Below, piece after piece: positions 54,243 through 62,189 of a stretch of DNA of 64,000 bases. The stretch's first letter is position 1. Every line of letters starts with the position of its first letter. Location: contig NZ_JBHRSK010000015.1 in assembly GCF_042643245.1 (NCBI RefSeq), positions 62,001-126,000 on the forward strand, given 5' to 3'. Under the pieces are notes generated by a model, which was not told the origin of the DNA, made no database searches, and saw only the letters and a list, made by a program, of their open reading frames with translations. Source of the DNA: Acidimangrovimonas pyrenivorans (GTDB taxonomy: Bacteria; Pseudomonadota; Alphaproteobacteria; Rhodobacterales; Rhodobacteraceae). The translations under genes were made by a program, and so were the position numbers.

Positions 54243-54257
54243 GGTTATTCAATAACC
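54243..54257. promoter_or_regulatory. palindromic operator 1
   Basis: GGTTATT-C-AATAACC is a perfect 7-base inverted repeat with one central base. It shares the core GTTAT-N3-ATAAC with the palindrome at 54275-54291; the centres are 33 bases apart, about three helical turns, in the divergent spacer of two small secreted-protein genes. Confidence 0.65.
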
Positions 54258-54274
54258 ACGGGGGCTTCGGGCTG

Positions 54275-54291
54275 CTGTTATCGGATAACAG
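54275..54291. promoter_or_regulatory. palindromic operator 2
   Basis: CTGTTATC-G-GATAACAG is a perfect 8-base inverted repeat around one base, with the same GTTAT-N3-ATAAC core as operator 1. It lies about 100 bases upstream of the gene at 54393. The pairing suggests cooperative binding by a dimeric repressor or activator; I do not recognise the regulator. Confidence 0.65.
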
Positions 54292-54392
54292 GGGAGCGAT
54301 ATTGCCTAACTTCCGGGGCGGCGAGCAGGGTTGGTCCATGACGTCGGCACGGGGTTGGCCCGGTCGGCAGACCGTAGCAAAGGAGCCCTGAC

Positions 54393-54785
54393 ATGACCTT
54401 CGCCAAGACCATCGCCGCCTCGCTCGCCGGTGCCGTCGCGCTGGCCGGGATCACCGCCGCCCCCGCGCAGGCCAATGACCGAGACGTGATCCGATTCCTG
54501 GCCGGCGCCACCGCCCTGGCGATCATCGCCAGCGCCGCGAACGACCATCGCGACCGCGCCGTTCCGCAGCACCGCCGCCATGTCGCGCCGCCGCCGCCGC
54601 GCCGGGTGGTGAAAGAATACATCTACGTCCAGCCGCGGCCCCGCGTGGTGAAGAAATACGTCTACGTCCAGCCTCAGCGCCGGGTGATCGTCGAGCGCAA
54701 GCGCACCGTCGTCATCGACCGGCGCGACCGCCACGACTGGTCCCACAACCGCCACTACGACCGCCACGACTGGCGGCGCTACTGA
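54393..54785 (+). CDS. small secreted basic protein with internal repeats
   Basis: 130 residues. A signal peptide (about 1-27, ending APAQA) is followed by a short helix (RFLAGATALAIIASAA) and then a basic, repetitive tail: RVVKEYIYVQPRP (71-83) and RVVKKYVYVQPQR (84-96), then a HDW-rich end (RHDWSHNRHYDRHDWRRY). It resembles RcnB-like or hypothetical periplasmic proteins only in composition. It is divergent from the gene at 53915 and followed by a terminator. Confidence 0.78.
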   Translation: MTFAKTIAASLAGAVALAGITAAPAQANDRDVIRFLAGATALAIIASAANDHRDRAVPQHRRHVAPPPPRRVVKEYIYVQPRPRVVKKYVYVQPQRRVIVERKRTVVIDRRDRHDWSHNRHYDRHDWRRY

Positions 54786-54833
54786 CAGTCACGGTCGAGC
54801 AGAGGCGCGGCAGATCATCCCGGCCGCGCCGAG

Positions 54834-54866
54834 CGGGCGGAAGGGCCTTCCCTTCCGCCCGTTTCC
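54834..54866. terminator. intrinsic terminator between the basic protein gene and ribN
   Basis: CGGGCGGAAGG (54834-54844) pairs perfectly with CCTTCCGCCCG (54851-54861) across a 6-base loop, followed by TTTCCCTT on the plus strand. It separates two convergent genes and may work in both directions. Confidence 0.85.
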
Positions 54867-54874
54867 CTTGCCAC

Positions 54875-55765
54875 TCAGGCGACGGCGGCGACGCGGCTTT
54901 CGCGCCTGAGCAGGTAGAAAGAGGCGGCGACGATCAGCGCCGAGCCGACCCACATGCTGCCCGGCGGCACGAAGCCGAACACCGCCAGCCCGAGGGCGAC
55001 GTTGAACGGCAGCTTGATATGGTCGAAGGGCTGCAGGAAGGCGGCGTCGGCGACGCTGTAGGCCTTGGTCAGCGCATATTGCGCCAGCGCCGTCAGCAGG
55101 CCCGAGGCGACCAGCACCAGCCCCGCCGCGCCCCCCATGAACTGCAGCCCCTGCTCCCAGCCCAGCGCGGCGTTCAACGGCGTCAGCAGCAACAGCAGGT
55201 AGACGGTGAGCGATTCCGGCGACTCGCGGCGGGTCAGGAACTTGGTCAGCAGCGAGGTCAGCGCCCAGAGCGCCGCCGCCGCCACCGGCAACAGGGCATA
55301 GGGAGTGAAGCCGTCCGACCACGGCGCCAGGATGATCATGCCGCCGGCGAACCCGGTCGAGACCGCCAGCCAGCGCTCGGCCCCCGCCGCTTCGCGCAAG
55401 AGCAGCGCGGCGCCGAGGGTGACGAAGAAGGGCGACAGCATGACCAGCGCGATCGCCTGCCAGATCGGCACATGCGCCAGCCCGGCGACCCAGAGCTGGA
55501 CGCCGATGGCGGCCGAGGCGACGCGGATCACATGCAGGCCGAACTGGCCGGTCCGCATCGCTGCCGCGCCCTGGCTCACCAGCCAGGGCAATGCGAAGAG
55601 GAAGGCGATGAAATACTGCCAGAAGGCGATCCGCGCGGGCGGGATGCCCAGGGTCATGGCGCCGTATTGCACCAGCGTGTTATCGGCCGCGAAGAGCGCG
55701 CCGGCGAGGATCATCAGGAAGGCGCCGGCAGCGGCCGGGCCGATCGTTGAGATGAGGCGAGTCAT
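54875..55765 (-). CDS. ribN: EamA-family riboflavin transporter (RibN-like)
   Basis: 296 residues with ten hydrophobic helices in two EamA repeats (for example PVAAAALWALTSLLTKFLTR in the middle and ASGLLTALAQYALTKAYSVA). On sequence alone it is a generic DMT-family permease. What identifies it is the leader: a complete FMN riboswitch at 55849-55987, as reported for RibN in Rhizobium-type bacteria. The ATG at 55765 has AAAGGA about 6 bases upstream, inside a hairpin that can hide it. Uptake of riboflavin is therefore the likely role. Confidence 0.9.
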   Translation of the reverse strand: MTRLISTIGPAAAGAFLMILAGALFAADNTLVQYGAMTLGIPPARIAFWQYFIAFLFALPWLVSQGAAAMRTGQFGLHVIRVASAAIGVQLWVAGLAHVPIWQAIALVMLSPFFVTLGAALLLREAAGAERWLAVSTGFAGGMIILAPWSDGFTPYALLPVAAAALWALTSLLTKFLTRRESPESLTVYLLLLLTPLNAALGWEQGLQFMGGAAGLVLVASGLLTALAQYALTKAYSVADAAFLQPFDHIKLPFNVALGLAVFGFVPPGSMWVGSALIVAASFYLLRRESRVAAVA

Positions 55766-55767
55766 GG

Positions 55768-55814
55768 CGTTGTCCTTTCGTCTACGCGCATAACCCAAGG
55801 CAGACAGGACAACG
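55768..55814 (-). promoter_or_regulatory. Shine-Dalgarno-sequestering hairpin of ribN
   Basis: In the mRNA, CGTTGTCCT (55814-55806) is the exact complement of AGGACAACG (55776-55768), which contains the ribN ribosome site. The 9-base stem would block translation. It lies between the FMN aptamer and the start codon, so it is the likely expression platform. Confidence 0.75.
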
Positions 55815-55848
55815 GCGACGGGACCGGCCGGCCCCGCACCCTTTCCCG

Positions 55849-55987
55849 CTCTCTTCCATCCGGACTGTGACCGTCGGCTCTGGAGTTGCACCAGATCTGC
55901 TGACCCTCTCCGCGAAGAGGCGCTCGCGGGCTTGCGGCTCTCTCCGCTTACCGCCGGTGGGGAATTCCGCCCCGCCCTGAGAACGAC
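55849..55987 (-). promoter_or_regulatory. FMN riboswitch (RFN element)
   Basis: On the minus strand the leader contains the conserved RFN blocks in order: AGGGCGGGGCGGAATTCCCC, ACCGGCGGTA, AAGCCCGCGAGCG, GGTCAGCAGATCTGGTG, CCAGAGCCGACGGTCACAGT and CCGGATGGAAGAGAG. These match the six-helix FMN aptamer nearly base for base. It precedes the EamA transporter gene. High FMN would be expected to lower ribN expression. Confidence 0.95.
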
Positions 55988-56063
55988 GCGGCCGGGATTG
56001 GCCGCGGAGCAAGAGTTAGCGCGGGTCGTCCCGGCCGGCAATGGAAAGGTGAAAGACGCGGCG

Positions 56064-57662
56064 TCAGCCGCGCAGGTAGCCCAGCAGCATCTGCGTCGAG
56101 CCGTCCTTGTCGGCCGGGCTCTCGCGGCCTTCCAGCATCGGCTCCAGCGCCAGCGCCAGTTCCTTGCCCAGCTCGACGCCCCATTGGTCGAAGCTGTTGA
56201 TGCCGAGGATCACGCCCTCGACGAAGACCCGGTGCTCGTAAAGCGCGATGATCTGGCCCAGCGTATAGGGCGTCAGGCGCGGGTAGAGAAGCGTCGTCGA
56301 GGGCCGGTTGCCGGGGAAGACGCGGTGATTGGCCTGGCGTTCGAGCTCGTCGCCGGTCAGGCCCCGGCCCGCCATCCGTTCGCGCGCCTCGTCGTAGCTG
56401 CGGCCGCGCATCAGCGCCTCGGACTGGGCCAGGCAATTGGCCGCCAGCAGCCGGTGCTGATGGGCGAGGCCGGGCTCGTGCCCCTCGCGCGCCAGCAGGA
56501 ACTCGCAGGGGACGACGCGGGTGCCCTGGTGGATGAGCTGGAAGAAGGCGTGCTGGCCGTTGGTGCCGGGCTCGCCCCAGACCACCGGCCCGGACTCGCG
56601 CGTCAGCTCGCTGCCGTCCATCGCCACCCGCTTGCCGTTGCTCTCCATTTCGAGCTGCTGCAGGTAGGCCGGCAGCCGCGCCAGGCGCTGGTCGTAGGGC
56701 AGCACCGCCCGGGTGGCATGGCCGCAGATCTGATTGTGCCAGATACCGACCAGGGCCAGCAGCACCGGCAGGTTCTGCGCGAACGGCGCCGCGCGGAAAT
56801 GCGCGTCCATCGCCGCGCCACCGGCCAGGAACTCGTCGAAGCGCTCGGGCCCGATGGCGATCATCAGGCTGAGCCCGACCGGCCCCCAGACCGAGTAGCG
56901 GCCGCCGACCCAGTCGGCGAAACCGAAGACCCGGGCGGGATCGATGCCGAAGGCGGCGGTCTTGTCCCCGGCGGTCGAGACGGCGGCGAACTGCGCCCCC
57001 GGCTCGGACACCTTCGCCGCCATCCAGCCACGGGCGGTGCGGGCGTTGGTCATGGTCTCGATCGTGGTGAAGGTCTTGGAGGCAACGATCACCAGCGTCG
57101 TCGCGGGCTCCAGCCCGGACAGCACGTCGTGGATATGGGCGCCGTCGACATTCGAGACGAAATGGCAGCGCGGCCCGTCGGCATAGGGCGACAGCGCCAG
57201 GCAGGCCATCGCCGGGCCGAGATCGGAGCCGCCGATGCCGATATTGACGACATCGGTGATCGGCCCGCCCTGCCCGGCGATCCGGCCCTGGCGCAGGTCG
57301 CGGGCAAAGTCCTGCATCCGGCGATGGGTGGCGCGGACCTCGTCCATCACCTCCTCGCCGTCGACGATGACCGAGCCGGCGAGGTTGCGCAGGGCGGTGT
57401 GCAGCACCGCGCGGCCCTCGGTCTCGTTGATCTTGACGCCGGTGAACATCGCCTCGCGGCGTTCGGCGACGCCTGTCTCCTCGGCCAGCCGCAGCAGCAT
57501 CCCGCGCGCGGTCTCGTCGATATTGGTCTTGGAGTAATCGAACAGCATCTCGCCCAGACGGGCCGAGAACGCCTCGGCCCGGCCCTCGGCCGCGAACAAC
57601 TCCTCGATCCGCCGGTCGGCGACACGCCGGCCGTGCTCTGCCAGTTCCTGCCAGATGATCAT
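56064..57662 (-). CDS. pgi: glucose-6-phosphate isomerase
   Basis: 532 residues. It interconverts glucose-6-phosphate and fructose-6-phosphate. Signatures are VNIGIGGSDLGPAMACLAL, FGFADWVGGRYSVWGPVGLS, the catalytic Glu in WGEPGTNGQHAFFQLIHQG and the C-terminal GINSFDQWGVELGKELA. The ATG at 57662 is one base after the pgl stop, so it is the third gene of the zwf-pgl-pgi operon. No terminator is obvious between it and the ribN leader. Confidence 0.98.
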   Translation of the reverse strand: MIIWQELAEHGRRVADRRIEELFAAEGRAEAFSARLGEMLFDYSKTNIDETARGMLLRLAEETGVAERREAMFTGVKINETEGRAVLHTALRNLAGSVIVDGEEVMDEVRATHRRMQDFARDLRQGRIAGQGGPITDVVNIGIGGSDLGPAMACLALSPYADGPRCHFVSNVDGAHIHDVLSGLEPATTLVIVASKTFTTIETMTNARTARGWMAAKVSEPGAQFAAVSTAGDKTAAFGIDPARVFGFADWVGGRYSVWGPVGLSLMIAIGPERFDEFLAGGAAMDAHFRAAPFAQNLPVLLALVGIWHNQICGHATRAVLPYDQRLARLPAYLQQLEMESNGKRVAMDGSELTRESGPVVWGEPGTNGQHAFFQLIHQGTRVVPCEFLLAREGHEPGLAHQHRLLAANCLAQSEALMRGRSYDEARERMAGRGLTGDELERQANHRVFPGNRPSTTLLYPRLTPYTLGQIIALYEHRVFVEGVILGINSFDQWGVELGKELALALEPMLEGRESPADKDGSTQMLLGYLRG

Positions 57663-57663
57663 C

Positions 57664-58335
57664 TCATTCCGCCCAATGTACCGTCGCTTCGTCCAGCACC
57701 ACCCGGATCGGCGCGTCGAGCGGATCGAGGTCCTGCGCCCGTTCCACCGCGGCCCGCTTCTCCGGCCCGGTGATGACGACATGGGTGCTCATCGCCGCGC
57801 TCAGCACCGGTGCGGTCAGGGTGACCCGCGGCTCGCCGGTGCCGGGCTGGCGCATCGCCATCAGGGGCGGCGCCGAATGCCTCAGCGCCTGCCGTAGCCC
57901 CTCGGCGCCGGGAAACAGCGAGGCGGTGTGCATGTCGTCCCCCATGCCCAGCAGCAGCACCGAGATCGGCAGGCAAGGGGAGATCCGCGCGTTCAGTTCG
58001 TCCAGCTTGTCCTCGGGGCGCTCGGCCGCCTCGTAGAACGGCACGAACTCGGCCGCCGCCGCGCGCCCGGTCAGCAGCCGCTTGCGCACCAGCCGCGCGT
58101 TCGAGCGGCCGGCCTCTTCCGGCAGCCAGCGTTCGTCGTTGAGCAGCACCTTGACCCGGCTCCAGTCGAGATCGACATCGGACAGGACGTCGAAGACCGG
58201 CCCCGGCGTGGTGCCGCCAGGCACGCAGAAGGTGGCATTGTCCTGGCGGCGCAGGAAATCGCCCAGCTCCGCCGCCAGCTTGTCGGCGAGACCGAGGAAC
58301 ATCAGCTCGCGATCGGGGTATTCGATGAAGTTCAT
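57664..58335 (-). CDS. pgl: 6-phosphogluconolactonase
   Basis: 223 residues, the DevB/Pgl type. It hydrolyses 6-phosphogluconolactone to 6-phosphogluconate. The isomerase-like fold shows FCVPGGTTPGPVFDVL (substrate loop), VKVLLNDERWLPEEAGRSNARLVRKRLL and ISVLLLGMGDDMHTASLFPGAEG. It overlaps zwf by 4 bases and abuts pgi, completing the operon for entry into the Entner-Doudoroff and pentose-phosphate routes. Confidence 0.97.
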   Translation of the reverse strand: MNFIEYPDRELMFLGLADKLAAELGDFLRRQDNATFCVPGGTTPGPVFDVLSDVDLDWSRVKVLLNDERWLPEEAGRSNARLVRKRLLTGRAAAAEFVPFYEAAERPEDKLDELNARISPCLPISVLLLGMGDDMHTASLFPGAEGLRQALRHSAPPLMAMRQPGTGEPRVTLTAPVLSAAMSTHVVITGPEKRAAVERAQDLDPLDAPIRVVLDEATVHWAE

Positions 58336-59837
58336 CCGCGTATCTCCCTCCAGCGCCGGCCGTCGCGATGCAGCAGCATCAACGCATCCTCGGGGCCCGA
58401 GGAATACGGGTCATAGCCCTTCGGCCGGTCGCCCCGTTCCTCCCAGGCGGCGATGATCGGATCGGTCCAGGCCCAGGCGGCCTCGACCTCGTCCCCGCGC
58501 ATGAACAGGGTCTGATTGCCCCTGATAACATCCATGATCAGCCGTTCATAGGCATCCGGGATGTCGGCGCCATCCTCGCCCAGCGCCTCGGCAAAGGACA
58601 TGTCCAGCGGCACGTCGGTCAGGCGCATGCCGCCCGGTCCCGGCTCCTTGATCATCACCGACAGGTTCATGCCCTCGTTCGGTTGCAGCCGGATCGCCAG
58701 CACGTTCTCGCGCCAGGCCTCGTCCTCGTCGAAGATCGAATGCGGCGGCTCCTTGAACACCACGGCGATCTCGGAGGTGCGGGCCCGCAGCTTCTTGCCG
58801 GTGCGCAGGTAGAACGGCACCCCCTGCCAGCGCCAGTTGGCGATGCTGGCCTTCAGCGCGATATAGCTTTCGGTCAGGCTGTGCGGGTCCTCGACATCCT
58901 CGGTATAGGACAGCTCGTCATCGCCACTCTTGCGCGGGCCGCCGCGATACTGGCCGCGGACGATGTCGTCATGGCCGACCGGCTCGAGCGCGCGGATCAC
59001 CTTGAGCTTCTCGTCGCGCACCGCGTCGGGCTCGAAGCGATAGGGCGGCTCCATCGCGATCAGGCACAGAAGCTGCATCATGTGGTTCTGCACCATGTCC
59101 CGCATCGCGCCGGACTTGTCATAATAGCTGCCGCGGCCGCCGACGCCGACCGTCTCGGCCACGGTGATCTGGACGTGATCGACATATTGGGCGTTCCACA
59201 GCGGCTCGAACAGGATGTTGGCGAAACGCACCGCCATCAGGTTCTGCACCGTCTCTTTGCCCAGGTAGTGGTCGATGCGGTAGATCTGGGTCTCGTCGAA
59301 ATGCTCGGCCAGGGTGGCGTTGAGCTTGCGGGCCGAGTCGAGGTCGCGGCCGAAGGGCTTTTCGACCACGATCCGGCTGTCCGGATCGGCGATGGCGTGG
59401 CTGTGCAGCCGCTGGGCCAGGTCGCCGAACAGGCCGGGCGCGACCGAAAAATAGAAGGCGCGCACGACGTCGTCGCGCATCAGCCCGGCCAGTTGCTGCC
59501 AGCCGCCGGTGCCGCGGGCGTCGATCGGCACGTAGGAGACGCTGTCGAGGAAGGCGGTGAGCGTCGCCTTGTCGCATTTGTCGGGCGCCACGAATTCGGC
59601 AATCGCCTCGTGCACCATCGCGCGATAGGCGGCGTCGTCCATCTCGGACCGTGCGGCGCCGATGATCCGGCTGCCTTCGGGGATCTGGCCGGCCCAGAAG
59701 CGGCGGTAGAGCCCGGGCAGGATCTTGCGCGTCGCCAGGTCGCCGGTGCCGCCGAACACCACCAGGTCGAACGGTTCGACCGGAATCACGCGCGAAACCA
59801 TCTTGCCCTCGCTTCTCTGCCACATCACGCTGGCCAC
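58332..59837 (-). CDS. zwf: glucose-6-phosphate 1-dehydrogenase
   Basis: 501 residues from a GTG at 59837, chosen because AAAGGAGGT lies exactly 7 bases upstream; the ATG at 59801 (MVSRVIPVEPFDL) has a weaker site. The NADP-binding motif is VVFGGTGDLATRK and the catalytic motif RIDHYLGKETVQNL. It makes 6-phosphogluconolactone and NADPH and leads the zwf-pgl-pgi operon. A GTTAGCGCTAAC palindrome lies 28-40 bases upstream of the GTG, close to where RNA polymerase should bind, so repression by a CceR-like regulator is likely. Confidence 0.97.
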   Translation of the reverse strand: MASVMWQRSEGKMVSRVIPVEPFDLVVFGGTGDLATRKILPGLYRRFWAGQIPEGSRIIGAARSEMDDAAYRAMVHEAIAEFVAPDKCDKATLTAFLDSVSYVPIDARGTGGWQQLAGLMRDDVVRAFYFSVAPGLFGDLAQRLHSHAIADPDSRIVVEKPFGRDLDSARKLNATLAEHFDETQIYRIDHYLGKETVQNLMAVRFANILFEPLWNAQYVDHVQITVAETVGVGGRGSYYDKSGAMRDMVQNHMMQLLCLIAMEPPYRFEPDAVRDEKLKVIRALEPVGHDDIVRGQYRGGPRKSGDDELSYTEDVEDPHSLTESYIALKASIANWRWQGVPFYLRTGKKLRARTSEIAVVFKEPPHSIFDEDEAWRENVLAIRLQPNEGMNLSVMIKEPGPGGMRLTDVPLDMSFAEALGEDGADIPDAYERLIMDVIRGNQTLFMRGDEVEAAWAWTDPIIAAWEERGDRPKGYDPYSSGPEDALMLLHRDGRRWREIRG

Positions 59838-59865
59838 CCCGAATACCTCCTTTGGCGCCGGCGAT

Positions 59866-59877
59866 GTTAGCGCTAAC
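59866..59877. promoter_or_regulatory. CceR-like operator upstream of zwf
   Basis: GTTAGCGCTAAC is a perfect 12-base palindrome; with flanks it reads TGTTAGCGCTAACG, one base from the TGTTAGCGCTAACA motif that I recall for the LacI-family regulator CceR of Rhodobacter. Its position just upstream of the zwf ribosome site fits a repressor site for the sugar-oxidation operon. Confidence 0.7.
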
Positions 59878-59945
59878 GGCCGCCTTCTAACCCGATCGCG
59901 CGGCTAAGTCTAGCACCCTGCCGCGGCGCGGCAAGCGCGGCCGGC

Positions 59946-60530
59946 TCAGGCCTCGAGCTCGGCGTCCCAGTAAAGGAAATCGAGCCAGCTTTCATGCAGG
60001 TGGTTGGGGGGGAAGCGCCGGCCGATATTCTGCATGTCGGCGGCGGTGGGCTGGCGCGGCTGCTTGCGCAGATGCATGCCGGCCTGGCGCAGCGATTTCG
60101 AGCCCTTGCGCAGGTTGCAGGGCGAACAGGCGGCGACCACGTTCTCCCAGCTGGTGATGCCGCCGCGGGCGCGCGGCACGACATGATCGAAGGTCAGGTC
60201 GCCGCGGGCACCGCAATACTGGCAGCGGAATTCGTCCCTCAGAAAAAGATTGAAGCGCGTGAAGGCCACGCGCTTCTGTGGTTGGACGAATTCCTTGAGC
60301 ACCACGACAGAGGGTATTCGGATCTCGGTCGTCGGGCTGTGCACCGTGGTGTCGTATTCGGCAAGGATCGAGACCCGGTCGAGGAACACCGCCTTGATGG
60401 CCTCCTGCCACGGCCAGAGCGAGAGCGGGTAGTAGGAAAGCGGGCGGTAATCCGCGTTCAGGACCAGCGCCGGGTGATGTTTCAACGCCGCGGGTTCGCG
60501 TACGAAAGTCGTCCTGAAATCGCCGTCCAT
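59946..60530 (-). CDS. HNH endonuclease
   Basis: 194 residues. The HNH domain is complete: CQYCG (Cys103, Cys106), DLTFDHVVPRARGGITSWEN (catalytic DH at 115-116, Asn130) and ACSPCNLRKGS (Cys135, Cys138, Asn139). The zinc knuckle and HNH residues are intact, so it should be an active nuclease. This chromosomal type with the N-terminal LVLNADYRPLSYYPLSLWPW is widespread in bacteria and of unknown biological role. It stands alone, with its own promoter upstream. Confidence 0.93.
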   Translation of the reverse strand: MDGDFRTTFVREPAALKHHPALVLNADYRPLSYYPLSLWPWQEAIKAVFLDRVSILAEYDTTVHSPTTEIRIPSVVVLKEFVQPQKRVAFTRFNLFLRDEFRCQYCGARGDLTFDHVVPRARGGITSWENVVAACSPCNLRKGSKSLRQAGMHLRKQPRQPTAADMQNIGRRFPPNHLHESWLDFLYWDAELEA

Positions 60531-60624
60531 TGCCGTTCTACGCCCTTTGTCGGGGCCCGGCCGGCCGGCGCCGGCCCAGGGGCCGCTGCGGAAGGGGACG
60601 GGAGACGCCGCCCCCTCTAGTGAA

Positions 60625-60652
60625 ACTATATATGGCGTTTTACGCCTGACAA
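60625..60652 (-). promoter_or_regulatory. candidate promoter of the HNH gene with embedded dyad
   Basis: On the minus strand TTGTCA (60652-60647) and TATAGT (60630-60625) are 16 bases apart, a good sigma-70-type promoter about 95 bases upstream of the gene. Between the boxes lies GGCGT-N3-ACGCC (60634-60646), a perfect dyad that could be an operator. Confidence 0.6.
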
Positions 60653-60765
60653 GCCCCTCTACATAGAGTGGTGTCAGGCAGAGACCTAAACGCTCAAGTT
60701 CACAGCAAGATGACAGATAGGGCAGCGCGGGAAAAAGTCAGGCAGGCGGTGGCGACGCGCCCGCC

Positions 60766-61428
60766 TCAGCCCGGCAGGCGCTCCTTGAGGAACTGCATCG
60801 CCACGCCTAGCCCGTCGGGCGCGATGCCGTGGCCGGTGCCTTTCATCACGTGGCCGTAGGTCTGGAACCCGGCATCGAGCAGCGCCCGGCCAGCCCGGTC
60901 CATATCGGTGAAGGGCACGACGTCGTCCTGGTCGCCATGGATCAGGATCACCGGCGGCTTCGACTTCATGTCGACCTTCAGCACCTCGGGCATCAGCAAC
61001 CGGCCCGAGAAGGCGACGATGCCGGCCAAGGGCTCGGCCCGCCGCGGCGCCACGTGCAGCGCCATCATCGTGCCTTGCGAGAAACCGATGATCGCGGTCT
61101 CGGCGGCGGTCCGGCCCTCCTCTTCCATCCGGGCGTCGAGGAAGGCGTTGAGATCGGCGAAAGCCTTGCGCATCCCCTCCTGCGCCGCCTCTTCCGACGA
61201 GCCGTCGAGCCACGGGATCGGGAACCACTGGTAGCCCATCGGGTTGCCCGAGCAGCGTTCGGGCGCGTTGGGGGCGATGAAGGTGGTGTCTGGCAGATGC
61301 GGCGCCAGCGGATCGGCCAGCCCGAGCAGGTCATTGCCATCGGCGCCGTAGCCATGCAGGAAAATCACCAGGCTCTTGGCCTGCCCCGAAGCCGCCTCGC
61401 GCCGGCCGAATTCCAATTCGCGCGTCAT
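60766..61428 (-). CDS. alpha/beta hydrolase, phospholipase/carboxylesterase (YpfH/EST-like)
   Basis: 220 residues. The nucleophile elbow GFSQGTM holds Ser117, HGDQDDVVPF the acid and GTGHGI the catalytic His; the oxyanion loop is LHGYGADGNDLLGL. This is the acyl-protein-thioesterase-like carboxylesterase family. The substrate is unknown. Its start ATG at 61428 overlaps the AlkA-like gene's stop by four bases (ATGA), so both are expressed together. Confidence 0.93.
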   Translation of the reverse strand: MTRELEFGRREAASGQAKSLVIFLHGYGADGNDLLGLADPLAPHLPDTTFIAPNAPERCSGNPMGYQWFPIPWLDGSSEEAAQEGMRKAFADLNAFLDARMEEEGRTAAETAIIGFSQGTMMALHVAPRRAEPLAGIVAFSGRLLMPEVLKVDMKSKPPVILIHGDQDDVVPFTDMDRAGRALLDAGFQTYGHVMKGTGHGIAPDGLGVAMQFLKERLPG

Positions 61429-62054
61429 CCGATCCCCTCTCGTGCTTTCAGATGCCGGTAATAGGCCCAGAGCATCCGCGCCGCAACGCCCCGCCAGGGC
61501 GACCAGGCCTCTGCCATCGCCCGCAACTCCCGTTCGCTGGGCCGCGCCGCGAGCCCGAACAGCGCCCGCGCCGCCTCCTGCAGCGCCAGGTCGCCCGGCG
61601 CGAAGACATCCGCCCGGCCGAGCGACAGCATGGCATAGACCTCTGCGGTCCAGCGGCCGATGCCCGGCAGCGCCACCAGTTCCGCGATCACCGCCGCGTC
61701 GGGCATCGCTCGCAGGGCGGGAAAATCCAGTTCCGCCGCGGCCAGCGCCCGAAGGTAGCGCATCTTGGGCCGCGACAGCCCGCAGGCGCGCAGCTCTTCC
61801 TCCGACACCGCCGCCAGTGCCGCGCCCTCGGTCAGGCCGGCCGCCTCGAGCCGGCCCAGGATCGCCGCGGCCGAGGCGGTGCTGACCTGCTGGCCGACGA
61901 TGGCCCAGACCAAGGCGCCGAACCCGTCCGGGCGGCGGCGCAACGGCACCGCCTCCACCACCTCCAGCACCGTGGCAAAGCGCGGCTCGCGCGCTGCCAG
62001 CCAGGCCGTGCCCTCGGCGATGCAGGCCTCCGTCTCGATGATCCGCCCGACCAT
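61425..62054 (-). CDS. DNA-3-methyladenine glycosylase, AlkA/HhH-GPD type
   Basis: 209 residues from the ATG at 62054, preceded by a GGGGAGGGGAC site. The helix-hairpin-helix loop LPGIGRWTAEVYAML is followed by APGDLALQEA, with the catalytic Asp of the HhH-GPD family. It removes alkylated bases in DNA repair. The N-terminal AlkA domain is absent, so it resembles the compact MagI/AlkA2-type enzymes. It is upstream of and coupled to the esterase gene, and divergent from an MFS exporter gene 135 bases away. Confidence 0.92.
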   Translation of the reverse strand: MVGRIIETEACIAEGTAWLAAREPRFATVLEVVEAVPLRRRPDGFGALVWAIVGQQVSTASAAAILGRLEAAGLTEGAALAAVSEEELRACGLSRPKMRYLRALAAAELDFPALRAMPDAAVIAELVALPGIGRWTAEVYAMLSLGRADVFAPGDLALQEAARALFGLAARPSERELRAMAEAWSPWRGVAARMLWAYYRHLKAREGIG

Positions 62055-62189
62055 GTCCCCTCCCCGGTCCGGCGCCACCATAGGGCCCGGCCGCCGCGCG
62101 GCGCCAGAGCTGTTTTCGGGCCTCGTCTCTGGACGCCGGCGGCGGGAGTGCTACTGTCCCGCCAAGCCGAAGTGAACGGGGGAGTTCAG

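Noticed and set aside
56015..56022. GTTAGCGC upstream of the FMN riboswitch, resembling half of the zwf palindrome
   Set aside because: Only one half-site; an 8-base match in 64 kb is weak evidence.
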